Notes: a model not told the origin generated them from the sequence alone. Shown: positions 9,744 to 18,934, numbered from the stretch's first letter. The stretch is DNA of 64,000 nt from Vibrio salinus (GCF_021272385.1 NZ_JAJSDZ010000010.1:1-64000), one strand, 5' to 3'. Numbers and translations: made by a program.

Positions 9744-9972
9744 ATGTGTCGTTGTAATTTATACACTCACTGCCAGCAATTTTGAGGTTGAATACTTAGC
9801 CAGAAGCACGACACCTTCCTGTCTGGATATTTATCACCTTGTCTTCACCGATTTACAGGAGTGTATTCAAGATTCTCCGGAGCAAAAGGACGAATTATTA
9901 GCATTTAAAGGCTGGATGACCCGGTATAGTGAAGGGTATTCTTCCCACAAACTCTTTCGGCTTCAACCGTAG
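9744..9972 (+). pseudogene. Small ORF, one frameshift at a T4 run
   Basis: From ATG 9744 the frame encodes MCRCNLYTHCQQF and stops. Removing one T from the run at 9780-9783 joins it to a 61-codon open frame, EVEYLARSTTPSCLDIYHLV onward, ending in HKLFRLQP at the TAG at 9970. The joined product would be 75 residues, rich in Cys near the start, and ends just before a strong terminator. Codon pattern and position suggest a real small gene. No family recognised, the ribosome-binding site is poor, and the lesion could be a sequencing error. Confidence 0.4.
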
Positions 9973-9975
9973 CAC

Positions 9976-10000
9976 AGAGTCTGCCTGTGAGGCAGACTCT
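9976..10000. terminator. Bidirectional terminator
   Basis: A perfect 10-bp stem, AGAGTCTGCC and GGCAGACTCT, with loop TGTGA. The stop codon of the minus-strand ABC permease falls inside the stem, so the hairpin serves both the small plus-strand ORF and the ABC operon. Confidence 0.65.
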
Positions 10001-10859
10001 ACTTGCCGATTTTCGCCAGCATATTGGCATTCATAAACCGGCTGACTACAAACATAAAAATGACAGAAGGTATCAGCAGAATTAATGCTGTTATTGATGC
10101 TATCTGATAATTCCCTTCCATACTCGCCGTATACAAAAGTAATGGCAAGGTATGTACATCCGGAGCACCGACAAAAAACGTTCCGGTAAATTCATCCAAA
10201 GACTCAAGAAAAACAAAAATGCCACTGGCAATCACACCGGGCAACGCCTGAGGAAACGTAATTTTCCAGAACGTATACATTCCGGATGCACCTAAATTCC
10301 TCGCAGCCCTTTCCTGCAATACATCCAGGTTTGAGAAAGCCGCCACACAAATCCATACCGAAAACATCAAGCCATGTACCGAATGAACCAGCACCACCCC
10401 CAACAATGTTCCATTTAAACCCAAGCCATAGAAAATACGGGCAATATTCACATAGACCGTTAAATTAGGAAAAGCCTGTGGCAACAAAAACAGCAGCATC
10501 CATAAAAAGCGCAAAGGCATAGAACGTTTTGATAATGCATATCCCGCCGGAACCGATACCAGTAGGCAAACCATCACCGTCGAAACCGCGATAAAGACAC
10601 TGGTTGACAACGAACCGGACACATCACTGTATGGACTGAAAACCTGATGCCAGTACTTGAGTCCCCACTGACTGGGCAACGAATGCGGAAAATACCAGAC
10701 TTCGGCCACTGTCCAGATCAGCAGATTCAAAATGGGACCGAAAATCATCAGGGCAAACAGCAGAATAAGAACACCGTGCAACCAGCGAGATAGATGGATT
10801 GAAGGCATCCTAGGTATTATTTTTATCGCATATTTTTCTTTTATACTGATTCCGTTCAC
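9999..10859 (-). CDS. ABC importer permease, second subunit
   Basis: A 286-residue inner-membrane permease with about six helices. The EAA-loop equivalent (ERAARNLGASGMYTFWKITF, then PQALPGVIASG) contacts the ATPase. The start chosen is GTG 10859: it overlaps the upstream permease stop (GTGA) and has AAAGGAG seven bases before it, pointing to translational coupling. Longer in-frame extensions run into the upstream gene. Last gene of the importer operon (ATPase, binding protein, permease 1, permease 2). Permease pairs of this type serve polyamines, ferric iron, thiamine, sulfate or phosphonates. Confidence 0.85.
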   Translation of the reverse strand: MNGISIKEKYAIKIIPRMPSIHLSRWLHGVLILLFALMIFGPILNLLIWTVAEVWYFPHSLPSQWGLKYWHQVFSPYSDVSGSLSTSVFIAVSTVMVCLLVSVPAGYALSKRSMPLRFLWMLLFLLPQAFPNLTVYVNIARIFYGLGLNGTLLGVVLVHSVHGLMFSVWICVAAFSNLDVLQERAARNLGASGMYTFWKITFPQALPGVIASGIFVFLESLDEFTGTFFVGAPDVHTLPLLLYTASMEGNYQIASITALILLIPSVIFMFVVSRFMNANMLAKIGK

Positions 10860-11692
10860 GACGATGCTCCTTTTTCTTTCAGGCTGTGGCGGAGATAGAA
10901 CCAGGCAAAAACCGCACATATCAGATACGAGATGATCCCTAATGAATTGGCCACGTGATAATCACCATAAGAATTAATACGAAAGGCAATATCTGCCGTC
11001 ATCATCGTCGGAGACCCCGTCCCTATCATCAAAGGAACAGATAAAGCAGACATCATAGTAACGGCGGATAACACGAGTGTGACACCCAGTGTCGGAGCAA
11101 TCTGAGGAAGAATAATTTGAAATAGAATACGAACCCGGGAAGCCCCTAAGTTCTGTGCAGCACGTATTTGTGTATCATCCAAAGCCGCCATCGCACCGGA
11201 AATTAACAAGGTTGAAAACGCCAGTTGTTTCCAGACAAACGTAATAATAATCCCACTGCCCCCCAAAAAAGAAACCGTATCAAAAGGGGTCAGCATTCCT
11301 GTCGCCACCAGAGCGTTATTCATTAATCCGTTTTTGGCTAAAAACGTTCTCATCATCTGAGCCGTCACAATAAGCGGAATAAATAAAGGGATCCGGTACA
11401 ATACCCCCAGCCATTTTACCAGCGAATAAATCGGTGATAGTCTTAAAACAGATGCAATCGCAACCGAAATAATGGCAAGAATGCTCAGCGAGCAAAAGAC
11501 AATAAAGACGGTATATCCGATGTCGCGGGAATACAGCCCGAACGACTTACTCATGTGCTCAAAAGTAAAACCGCCGGTTGACGAGGCAAACGCCGAATAT
11601 AAAGAAAAACATAAGGGATAAATAAAGAAAATCCCGATAATGGATGCCGCCGGTATCACCAGCCAGACTAATAATGAAGAAGAACGGTACAT
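10856..11692 (-). CDS. ABC importer permease, first subunit
   Basis: A 278-residue membrane permease. It has an N-terminal helix (LLVWLVIPAASIIGIFFIYP), a large periplasmic loop, then a helical core with the EAA signature region (AAQNLGASRVRILFQIILPQ). ATG 11692 follows GAG at 7 bases; a TTG 12 bases upstream is also open. It overlaps the next permease by 4 bp and lies 87 bp after the binding protein, so it belongs to the same transcript. Confidence 0.85.
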   Translation of the reverse strand: MYRSSSLLVWLVIPAASIIGIFFIYPLCFSLYSAFASSTGGFTFEHMSKSFGLYSRDIGYTVFIVFCSLSILAIISVAIASVLRLSPIYSLVKWLGVLYRIPLFIPLIVTAQMMRTFLAKNGLMNNALVATGMLTPFDTVSFLGGSGIIITFVWKQLAFSTLLISGAMAALDDTQIRAAQNLGASRVRILFQIILPQIAPTLGVTLVLSAVTMMSALSVPLMIGTGSPTMMTADIAFRINSYGDYHVANSLGIISYLICAVFAWFYLRHSLKEKGASS

Positions 11693-11779
11693 GGAAAAAC
11701 TCAAAACCTGACAGTATATAAGCTTCTGCCGCCGGTAGACTCTGACTCCGGCGACAGAAAATAAAGGAACGAAATCAAG

Positions 11780-12928
11780 CTAGTTAGCTACATTACGTTC
11801 ATACCCTTCTTTAATGTCATCGAAATAAGATGCAATAGGAAAATTCTTACCGTATTTCGATAAATCATCCGGTGTTATTTCCGCGAACAATTTATTCCAG
11901 GTTGCTTTATCCAACTGAGGTTTAACGTATTTTGCATCAATGCCGGGATACCAGTTAAATCGTTTCACAATGCCTTCCGCCTGAATTTTCGGACTGGTTG
12001 CCAGCGCGATAAATTCTTTAGCCAACTTGGCGTGTTTCGCTTTTGCTGGTATCACATAGTACATTGGTTGCCCTGGCATCCCCGGTGCAATCAAAGCCAA
12101 TTTCATTGATGGCGGTAACTTCCCGTCAGCTTTCCAGCTGTAGAACATATCAACCCAAACCGGCCCCATGAAAATTTCACCGCGGTTGAGCATATCAAGC
12201 GTACCGGCATTACCCGGTGTAAACGTGACATTCTCATTAAAGGCTTTCAGTTTTGCGTACGCCTCCTGCCATCCGGATTCAACACTCTTATCATATGGCA
12301 TGCTGGACAAACGCTTTGCATCAGTGCCGTAAGCATAAATCCATCCGGTCACAAAGCTAACACCAGACATACCGTTCTTGATTCCGTTGTAGCCAAATGC
12401 TTTCGGATGCTTCTTCGTCCATTTCACCAACTCATCATAAGAAGACGGTGGATGAGCGATCATATCGCTGTTATAAGCAATGGCCGTCTGACTGTGGAAC
12501 ATTGGCATCACATAACCATCCACATTCGTCCCCAGTGCATTTTTGGCACTATCACGAGAAACCATACCACCGGTTTTAATATCAGAACGATACTGTTCCA
12601 GCAGGCCATCTTTGACCATATCACCGCCAATTTTCTGGTGAACAACAGCAACATCGATATCCCAGTTCTTCGCTCCACTACTCTTTTGTGCATCCAGCTT
12701 TTCATAGATTTTATGAGAACCGGCATCACCCGGTCCTGTGCCGACAACGTTAATTTTGACACCGGGATGAGATGCCTCAAATTTCGGTGCCAGATAAGAT
12801 TTAACGTAATCAACCATATTCTGACTTCCGGCGGATGCCACATTCAATGTTGTTTCAGCATTTGCCCACCCTGATAGTGAAATACAACTTAGTGCGCTAA
12901 GCCAAACAACCTTAGATTTCGTATGCAT
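11780..12928 (-). CDS. ABC importer periplasmic substrate-binding protein
   Basis: A 382-residue extracellular solute-binding protein of family 1 type. The signal peptide ends about residue 24 (SLSGWANA, then ETTLNV). The start follows AAGGACATATT. Both lobes are visible, with inter-lobe segments such as GTNVDGYVMPMFHSQTAIAY and RGEIFMGPVWVDMFY. Aromatic residues (W, Y, F) line the likely pocket segments, and SAGSQNMVDYV resembles oxyanion-binding loops. Substrate is not evident. The neighbouring phosphodiesterase-like hydrolase and LacI regulator suggest a phosphorylated or sugar-like compound rather than a metal. Confidence 0.85.
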   Translation of the reverse strand: MHTKSKVVWLSALSCISLSGWANAETTLNVASAGSQNMVDYVKSYLAPKFEASHPGVKINVVGTGPGDAGSHKIYEKLDAQKSSGAKNWDIDVAVVHQKIGGDMVKDGLLEQYRSDIKTGGMVSRDSAKNALGTNVDGYVMPMFHSQTAIAYNSDMIAHPPSSYDELVKWTKKHPKAFGYNGIKNGMSGVSFVTGWIYAYGTDAKRLSSMPYDKSVESGWQEAYAKLKAFNENVTFTPGNAGTLDMLNRGEIFMGPVWVDMFYSWKADGKLPPSMKLALIAPGMPGQPMYYVIPAKAKHAKLAKEFIALATSPKIQAEGIVKRFNWYPGIDAKYVKPQLDKATWNKLFAEITPDDLSKYGKNFPIASYFDDIKEGYERNVAN

Positions 12929-12937
12929 AATATGTCC

Positions 12938-13975
12938 TTAACAATGTGCCTGTAACGAAGTTTGTCTTGGGTTATGATTTAAATCGAAAATGTGAAGTGC
13001 ACTTTGGGGTACATGCACTCTCACGGGCGTATTTTCTAAAATAGGGTCGCAGTGATTCACTGCCAGTGAATAACCAGCACAATCAATCTGAAGCCGGTAA
13101 TAACTTCCGAAAAAGACACTCTGGGCCACCTTGCCAGATAAAATTAATCCGTGAGCCGAATAGGAACGAATCGGTGTGTATTTCGCCAAAGGTTCCAGCG
13201 ATGCCTCTTCACTACGAAAATAAAATGAACGGTTTCCTTCCGGAACCGGCCATGACAAATGGTTATCAACCCCCATAAAATCCGCAACAAAAGGAGTTTT
13301 AGGGTTTTGATAAATCTCTTCGGGTTTTCCTATCTGTTCAATTTTTCCCTTATTAAGTACAGCGATCCTGTCCGCCATAACCATCGCTTCTTCCTGATCA
13401 TGAGTCACAATTAAAGAAGTAAAACCCAGTTTCTTCTGCAACTGCTTAATTTCATGGCGTACCTGCATACGGACTTTCGCATCCAGGTTGGATAAAGGTT
13501 CATCCAGAACAAGAATATCCGGACGAATAGCCAGTGCTCTTGCCAGCGCAACCCGCTGACGCTGACCACCAGATAACGCCGTCACTTTATCTTCCTTCCG
13601 GCCCTGAAGACCAACCAATACCAACATCTCATCAATACGGGCTGAAATTTCTTTTTCCGGCCGCTTCTGCACCTTTAGTCCAAAGCCAATATTCTGGCCA
13701 ACCGTCATATGAGGCCAAAGTGCATAACTCTGAAACACCATGGTGATTTTTCTTTTCTCTGCCGGCTCTGAGGTTATGGGAGCTTTATCAAGCCATATTT
13801 CACCACCCGTTACGGGAGTAAAGCCACATAACGCATTTAACAATGTTGTCTTTCCACAACCGGAAGGCCCCAGTAAAGCAATCATCTCTCCATCATGAAC
13901 CGACAGGTTAAGATCATTCAGAACGTATGTGTCCCCGTATGCCACCTGAAGATTTTCAATTTGTAACCTTGTCAT
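12938..13975 (-). CDS. ABC importer ATPase with TOBE domain
   Basis: A 345-residue cytoplasmic ATPase of the PotA/FbpC/UgpC class. Walker A is GPSGCGKTT (about 36-44), then the Q-loop VFQSYALWP, signature LSGGQRQR, Walker B DILVLDEPLSNLD, and switch histidine in VTHDQEEA. The C-terminal third (about 240-340) is a TOBE-like regulatory domain with HVPQSALHIF near the end. First gene of the four-gene operon, ATG after GAGGGAAAG. Its promoter faces the MBL/lacI pair across the palindrome at 14028-14043. Confidence 0.9.
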   Translation of the reverse strand: MTRLQIENLQVAYGDTYVLNDLNLSVHDGEMIALLGPSGCGKTTLLNALCGFTPVTGGEIWLDKAPITSEPAEKRKITMVFQSYALWPHMTVGQNIGFGLKVQKRPEKEISARIDEMLVLVGLQGRKEDKVTALSGGQRQRVALARALAIRPDILVLDEPLSNLDAKVRMQVRHEIKQLQKKLGFTSLIVTHDQEEAMVMADRIAVLNKGKIEQIGKPEEIYQNPKTPFVADFMGVDNHLSWPVPEGNRSFYFRSEEASLEPLAKYTPIRSYSAHGLILSGKVAQSVFFGSYYRLQIDCAGYSLAVNHCDPILENTPVRVHVPQSALHIFDLNHNPRQTSLQAHC

Positions 13976-14027
13976 CTTTCCCTCTGATGAAAAAATTTAT
14001 TCACTCGTTGTCTGTTATCTTTCTATA

Positions 14028-14043
14028 ATGAACACGTGTTCAT
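14028..14043. promoter_or_regulatory. Probable LacI-family operator
   Basis: ATGAACACGTGTTCAT is a perfect 16-bp palindrome with a central CG, the classic form of LacI/PurR-family operators. It lies 53 bp before the ABC ATPase start and 104 bp before the hydrolase start, in the only promoter region shared by the importer and by the lacI-containing transcript. This fits control of both transcripts by the LacI protein at 14911. Confidence 0.75.
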
Positions 14044-14146
14044 CAATCTGTAAAAAAAATGCAAACTGCAACAGACATGATGTAAATACTTTCCATTTTA
14101 TTTATGACAATTTAATTAAGTTAAAAAGAAATCTTGGTGAGAATTG

Positions 14147-14923
14147 ATGAAAATAGAAGTGATTGGATGCGGTAGTGCATTTTCAAAACAAAATAATACA
14201 TCGTCAGTATTAATTTCAGATTATCATAATAATCAGTGGCTTATTGATTGTGGCCCAACAATACCCCGGGCTCTCTGGAAAAATAAAACCGACATAAATA
14301 GTATTCAGGTAATTTATTTTACTCATATTCACCCAGATCATTGCGCCGGATTACCGGCCCTCCTGAATCAGTGGAAGAGCTTCAAAAGAACTCAACCTCT
14401 TGATATTTTCTGTCAACAAGAGCAAAAAGAACCACTTCAGTCATTATTACAACTGGCTAACTGGCCAGATGACTCATTGTGTTTTGACGTTCGATGGCAT
14501 CCAATCACGGATCATTTTCACTGGAAAACATGGGAAATAAAAACAGCAACCACACAACATGAGGTCACAAACCGCGCTCTTCGTATACAAGCTGATTCTC
14601 AGTGTCTCTTTTATAGTGGCGATGGCCGTCCGACACCAATGACCAAAGCTCTGATGATCGGGGCAGATCTTGCTTTTCAGGAATGTGCCTGTGCAGATCC
14701 CCTACCGGAAGAATCCTCGCACGGCGATTTCTACTCATGTCAAACACTGATTGAAGAAACCGGGGTATCCGCTCTGGGGCTTTACCACTGTTTCGATGAA
14801 ACCATCGAAGACATTCACCAACGGGCAAATACCGCTCCCGGCCTGTTTCTCAGCCGGGATGGGCTTATCATCGACTTAGCGGACAAACATCAACTAGAGT
14901 CACTAACACAATGTCAAAAATAA
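14147..14923 (+). CDS. Metallo-beta-lactamase-fold hydrolase, RNase Z/PhnP-like
   Basis: A 258-residue cytoplasmic metal-dependent hydrolase. THIHPDHCAG (about 60-69) is the first metal-binding motif. SGDGRPT carries the bridging Asp, LAFQECACAD the following ligand segment, and LGLYHCF the last histidine. The early GCGSAFSKQNNTSSVLI matches the RNase Z/PhnP/arylsulfatase-type subgroup, whose members act on phosphodiesters, cyclic phosphates or sulfate esters. ATG 14147 has GGTGAG 5 bases upstream; the TTG at 14144 is less likely. It overlaps lacI by 13 bp and is divergent from the importer, so it probably processes the imported substrate. Confidence 0.8.
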   Translation: MKIEVIGCGSAFSKQNNTSSVLISDYHNNQWLIDCGPTIPRALWKNKTDINSIQVIYFTHIHPDHCAGLPALLNQWKSFKRTQPLDIFCQQEQKEPLQSLLQLANWPDDSLCFDVRWHPITDHFHWKTWEIKTATTQHEVTNRALRIQADSQCLFYSGDGRPTPMTKALMIGADLAFQECACADPLPEESSHGDFYSCQTLIEETGVSALGLYHCFDETIEDIHQRANTAPGLFLSRDGLIIDLADKHQLESLTQCQK

Positions 14924-15927
14924 AAAATACCGTTACGGCTCAGGATGTGGCAACTCTGGCCGGAGTATCACGCTCCGCCGTTTCCCGAACATTCAGTAAC
15001 AATGGCAGCATTGCAGATGAAACCAAAGAAAAGGTGCTGACTGCCGCAAAACAACTCGGTTATCAGGTTAATTTTCTGGCTCAGGGATTAAACCGGCAAC
15101 GCAGTAATTTAATCGGACTGGTTGTTGCTGAATTGACGGACCCATTTCGAAGCACGTTACTGGAAGCCTTATTAAGAGAAGTTCAGCATCAGGGCTATCA
15201 GGCCCTCGTTACTGAAATCAGGGATGACAATGAACTGGATGACGTTATACGCCGATTCACCCAATTCCGGGTTTCCGGCGTCGTTGTCACTTCCGGGCAA
15301 CCGCCGATTGAAATCGTTGAAGAATGCATTTCCTCAAATATTCCGGTCGTTGGAATTAACCGGCACGCCTCAATCCCCAACGTCGATTTTGTCTGTTCAG
15401 ATAACCGTCACGGTATCCGGCTTGCTGTCACTCACCTGATTAATTCAGGACGCCGGAACATTGGCTGGCTGAATTGTGAAAAATCGACCTGGTCAGGAAT
15501 GAATCGTGGAAGCGAGTTTGAAGACTTAATGGTACAGTTACAACGCTCTGGCCAGATAAAAACGTATAACTGTTTTACGACCCATTCGGGGGGGTACAAA
15601 GGCGGACTGAAAGCGGCGGAAAAATGGATTAAATCCGGCCCTCCCATTGATGCTCTTCTCTGCTCAACCGCAATGATGGCCTGTGGATTCTTAGACGGAA
15701 TAAAACAATCTCCCGTTAAAGTTCCGGATGATCTTCAGGTCATTGGATTTGACAATACACCTATAACATCTCAACAAAGTTACCAGTTAACGACGATCGC
15801 ACAGGATACCAAGGCAATAGCCAGACAAACGTTGGAATTTCTAAAAAGCCGGGTTGGAAATATTGGTATCGGACAAAGGATTGCCAACGTTCCGGTCAAG
15901 CTAATCATCCGGAAATCGGCACCATGA
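14911..15927 (+). CDS. LacI-family transcriptional regulator
   Basis: A 338-residue repressor. The N-terminal HTH is VTAQDVATLAGVSRSAVSRT (about 8-27) and the hinge helix region ends near residue 65 (LNRQRSNLIGLVV). A periplasmic-binding-protein-like sensor domain follows, ending LQVIGFDNTPI and the C-terminal dimer segment. It overlaps the hydrolase gene by 13 bp, so the two are co-translated. The palindrome at 14028 is its likely operator. Because the sensor fold usually binds sugars or nucleobases, it supports a sugar-like inducer for the importer. Confidence 0.9.
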   Translation: MSKIKNTVTAQDVATLAGVSRSAVSRTFSNNGSIADETKEKVLTAAKQLGYQVNFLAQGLNRQRSNLIGLVVAELTDPFRSTLLEALLREVQHQGYQALVTEIRDDNELDDVIRRFTQFRVSGVVVTSGQPPIEIVEECISSNIPVVGINRHASIPNVDFVCSDNRHGIRLAVTHLINSGRRNIGWLNCEKSTWSGMNRGSEFEDLMVQLQRSGQIKTYNCFTTHSGGYKGGLKAAEKWIKSGPPIDALLCSTAMMACGFLDGIKQSPVKVPDDLQVIGFDNTPITSQQSYQLTTIAQDTKAIARQTLEFLKSRVGNIGIGQRIANVPVKLIIRKSAP

Positions 15928-16073
15928 AGAATTTTAATATCGAAGCCTGTCGGATAACTAATTATAAATAATACATATAAAATATTATCAATACATTATT
16001 ACCACAAATTACAACTCACCCCCGGGAAAGTGTCCTAATATATATTATGTGAACTATCAATAAGGAATTTCCT

Positions 16074-18698
16074 ATGTTGACTGCACTCCGCATAAATACA
16101 CTCCGGACACTAATTTTTCCTTTCCTGTTTTTGTTTTTTATCGGGCTCACTACCAGCATCGCTAATGCTGCTACCCCCCAGGCAAGAGCGGCGCTGGAAA
16201 ATAACCCAGGCTTAGCGTATTCGACCAATTCGGTGCTTATCCGCTTTACATCCAATGCCCTTCCCAACCAAAAACAGCAAGCCAGACAATTGGTGAATGG
16301 GACTCTGATCCGGGGATATGGCATCGTCAACGCCCTTGAACATCTTCAGCTTGGTCCGGGACGGAATGTGGATAAAGCCATTGAAACGCTGCAACAACTA
16401 CCATTTGTCAGTTATGCAGAGCCGGACTATGTCATTCGCCCAGATACCAATGATCAATATTATGGTCTGCTATGGGGACTGGAAAATACGGGGCAGGATA
16501 TCCGGGGTGTCACCGGCGTCTATGACTCTGATATCGATGCCGATCTGGCCTGGTCAACAACAACAGGAAACCCCGATCTTATTGTTGCCGTCATCGATAC
16601 CGGAGTTGACTATAACCACAATGATCTCAATGAAAATGTCTGGATCAATCCCGGCGAAATTGCCGGCAATGGCATCGATGACGATGGTAATGGCTACATC
16701 GATGATATCTACGGTTACGACTTTTTCAGCAACGACAGTAACCCCATAGATGAGGAAGGTCACGGAACACACGTCGCTGGCACCATTTGCGCGGAAAGCA
16801 ACAATAACATAGGAATCAGCGGGGTTGCCTGGCAGTGTAAAATAATGGCTTTGCGTTTTCTCGGCCCCAATGGCGGTTATACCAGTGATGCGATTACGGC
16901 CTTAGACTATGCCGTTGCCAAAGGCGTAAAAATTTCCAACAACAGCTGGGGTGGCGGTGGCTATTCTCAGGGATTGTACGACGCCATTAGCAACGCTGCC
17001 GCCAATGGACACGTATTTGTCGCCGCAGCAGGGAATGGCGGGGCGGACTCTATTGGTGATGATACAGACATACTTCCACACTATCCGTCATCCTATAATC
17101 TGGAAAATATTATCTCGGTTGCCGCAACCAATAACCGCGATCAACTTGCCGGCTTCTCTAATTACGGACTAAACAGCGTAGATGTCGGTGCCCCCGGCGT
17201 CAATATTGTCAGCACTATGCTGGGCTCCTACTACTGGTCAAGCGGCACCTCGATGGCCGCTCCCCACGTTGCCGGGGTGGCGGCATTAATACTAAGCCTG
17301 CATCCTGACTGGGGATATACGGAAATAAAAGATCGGTTGCTTAGCACTATCCGGCCGGTTGCCGTACTGTCCGGAAAAACAGTCACCGGAGGCGTGATCG
17401 ATGCTCAGGCTGCGACCACCGATGCAACCAGTGTACCCAATGCCCCCGATAACCTGACAACCACCGTCGTTTCGCATGACCAGATAGCTCTGTCATGGCG
17501 GGATAACGCCGACAATGAACTTGGGTTTGTGATTGAACGGAGTCAGGATTCCGGCCAAAACTGGAGCGAATTAGTGAATCTGGCCGCCAACACTGAGAAC
17601 TATAACGATTCGGAGCTGGATGCCGAAACGACCTATACCTACCGGGTGTATGCTTATAACAGCGTCGGAAATTCGTCCAATTCCTATCTGTCATCTGCCA
17701 CAACCGATCCGGCTCCGGACGGACAGGAAATCTTGACTAACAGCGAACTGTTTTCCGCAGGCAGTGTTGAAGGCACTTATGTCGATACATGGAATGCAGA
17801 TGGGGTTTACCAAACTCTCACAGAACGCCGTTCTGGCGGAAAACCGTCCAACCGGTACAGTCTGCTTCAACATACCTGGGTGTTTAATGTGCCGGCGGGT
17901 AGCTCAACGTTATACCTGAATGCCTGGTCGGACATCTCCACTGACGGCGATATCTTTGAATTCAGTTACTCTCTGGATGGAAACACTTTCACCGATCTTC
18001 TGACGGTGTCAGGGGGCAGTAACGCTGACTGGCACTCGGTCAGTTTCCCTCCGGGTACCTCCGGCACGGTTTATATTCAGGTTAACGATAGTAATCATAC
18101 CGCAGGCAATCTGGAGCTGAATACCATCTTCGTCGATAAAATGTATATTTTGTCTGAATCAAACACAGGTACCATTCCTGCGGCCCCATCAGGACTGGCC
18201 GGAACCGCAACAGTGGAAGGACAAATCGACTTAACATGGACGGATAATGCCTCCGATGAAAGTGGATTTGAAATCGAACGTTCATTAACCGGAACAGGAA
18301 ACTGGTCTTTGATTAAAAGCGTTACAACGGATGTGCAGGCATACAGTGATGAATCCGTTGCCTCTGAAACCACTTACGACTACCGGGTCAGGGCTTTCAA
18401 TGGTGCCGGTTATTCAAGCTACAGCAACCTCATTTCTGTCACTTCTCTGGCCACAACAATGGCAGATCTTGAACTGACAGGAAACAGCTATATTTCCGGC
18501 TGGCAGTATGTTGATCTTCAGTGGAATAACCCCGAAATGGTCGTCGATATCTACCGCGATGGAAATACCATCGCAACGCTGGCCGGTGGCACTTACACCG
18601 ATGCAAAAATTGCCAGAGGCACCGGGGTTCAGTACACATATCAGGTATGTGAAACAGAAACCGACAATTGCTCAAATGTGTTTGTCGCATCGTTCTGA
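16074..18698 (+). CDS. Secreted S8 (subtilisin-like) serine protease with FN3-like repeats
   Basis: An 874-residue secreted endopeptidase, ATG after AAGGAATTTCCT. The signal peptide ends at about residue 32 (TTSIANA). A propeptide (about 40-122) includes FVSYAEPDYVIRPD. The catalytic domain (about 130-445) has Asp165 in VIDTGVD, His220 in GHGTHVAG, oxyanion Asn311 in AAAGNGG and Ser383 in GTSMAAPHVAG. A calcium-loop-like acidic stretch is NGIDDDGNGYIDD. C-terminal parts are an FN3-like domain (455-545, LSWRDNADNELGFVIERS), a beta-rich domain (548-700), a second FN3-like copy (705-790, LTWTDNASDESGFEIERS) and a shorter third one. Probably exported by type II secretion. The two FN3 copies are clearly duplicates. 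Confidence 0.93.
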   Translation: MLTALRINTLRTLIFPFLFLFFIGLTTSIANAATPQARAALENNPGLAYSTNSVLIRFTSNALPNQKQQARQLVNGTLIRGYGIVNALEHLQLGPGRNVDKAIETLQQLPFVSYAEPDYVIRPDTNDQYYGLLWGLENTGQDIRGVTGVYDSDIDADLAWSTTTGNPDLIVAVIDTGVDYNHNDLNENVWINPGEIAGNGIDDDGNGYIDDIYGYDFFSNDSNPIDEEGHGTHVAGTICAESNNNIGISGVAWQCKIMALRFLGPNGGYTSDAITALDYAVAKGVKISNNSWGGGGYSQGLYDAISNAAANGHVFVAAAGNGGADSIGDDTDILPHYPSSYNLENIISVAATNNRDQLAGFSNYGLNSVDVGAPGVNIVSTMLGSYYWSSGTSMAAPHVAGVAALILSLHPDWGYTEIKDRLLSTIRPVAVLSGKTVTGGVIDAQAATTDATSVPNAPDNLTTTVVSHDQIALSWRDNADNELGFVIERSQDSGQNWSELVNLAANTENYNDSELDAETTYTYRVYAYNSVGNSSNSYLSSATTDPAPDGQEILTNSELFSAGSVEGTYVDTWNADGVYQTLTERRSGGKPSNRYSLLQHTWVFNVPAGSSTLYLNAWSDISTDGDIFEFSYSLDGNTFTDLLTVSGGSNADWHSVSFPPGTSGTVYIQVNDSNHTAGNLELNTIFVDKMYILSESNTGTIPAAPSGLAGTATVEGQIDLTWTDNASDESGFEIERSLTGTGNWSLIKSVTTDVQAYSDESVASETTYDYRVRAFNGAGYSSYSNLISVTSLATTMADLELTGNSYISGWQYVDLQWNNPEMVVDIYRDGNTIATLAGGTYTDAKIARGTGVQYTYQVCETETDNCSNVFVASF

Positions 18699-18725
18699 AC
18701 ACTAACAGTACCGATCCCGTAGAGC

Positions 18726-18757
18726 GAATGGCAGCACAAATTTCCGTGCTGTCATTC
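18726..18757 (+). terminator. Hairpin after the protease
   Basis: A 12-bp stem with one mismatch (GAATGGCAGCAC and GTGCTGTCATTC) and an 8-base loop, 28 bp after the protease stop. There is no T tract, so efficiency is uncertain. Confidence 0.45.
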
Positions 18758-18934
18758 ATAAACCGCCTGACTTCATTCGATTGTTTCTTCCCTTATCCAT
18801 AACACAATTCAACTAATACCGCATACCTCTGCATAGCGAATAATTAATTGTGCGTTATAGCATACAATGATATCTTTATCTTCGTGCGCTATCACGCACA
18901 TTGACGTATCGGAACAGAAAATCAGGGAAAGAAA

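Noticed and set aside
12407..12874. 155-codon plus-strand ORF inside the ABC binding-protein gene
   Set aside because: Antisense shadow of a clearly coding gene; no ribosome-binding site and no protein-like motif.
16318..16749. 143-codon ORF overlapping the subtilase
   Set aside because: Out-of-frame shadow made of Met/Ile/Thr-rich sequence; the main frame carries the protease domain.
18880..18901. GTGCG-N6-CGCAC inverted repeat before benE as an operator
   Set aside because: Only five bases per arm with a six-base spacer and no adjacent regulator gene; too weak to list.
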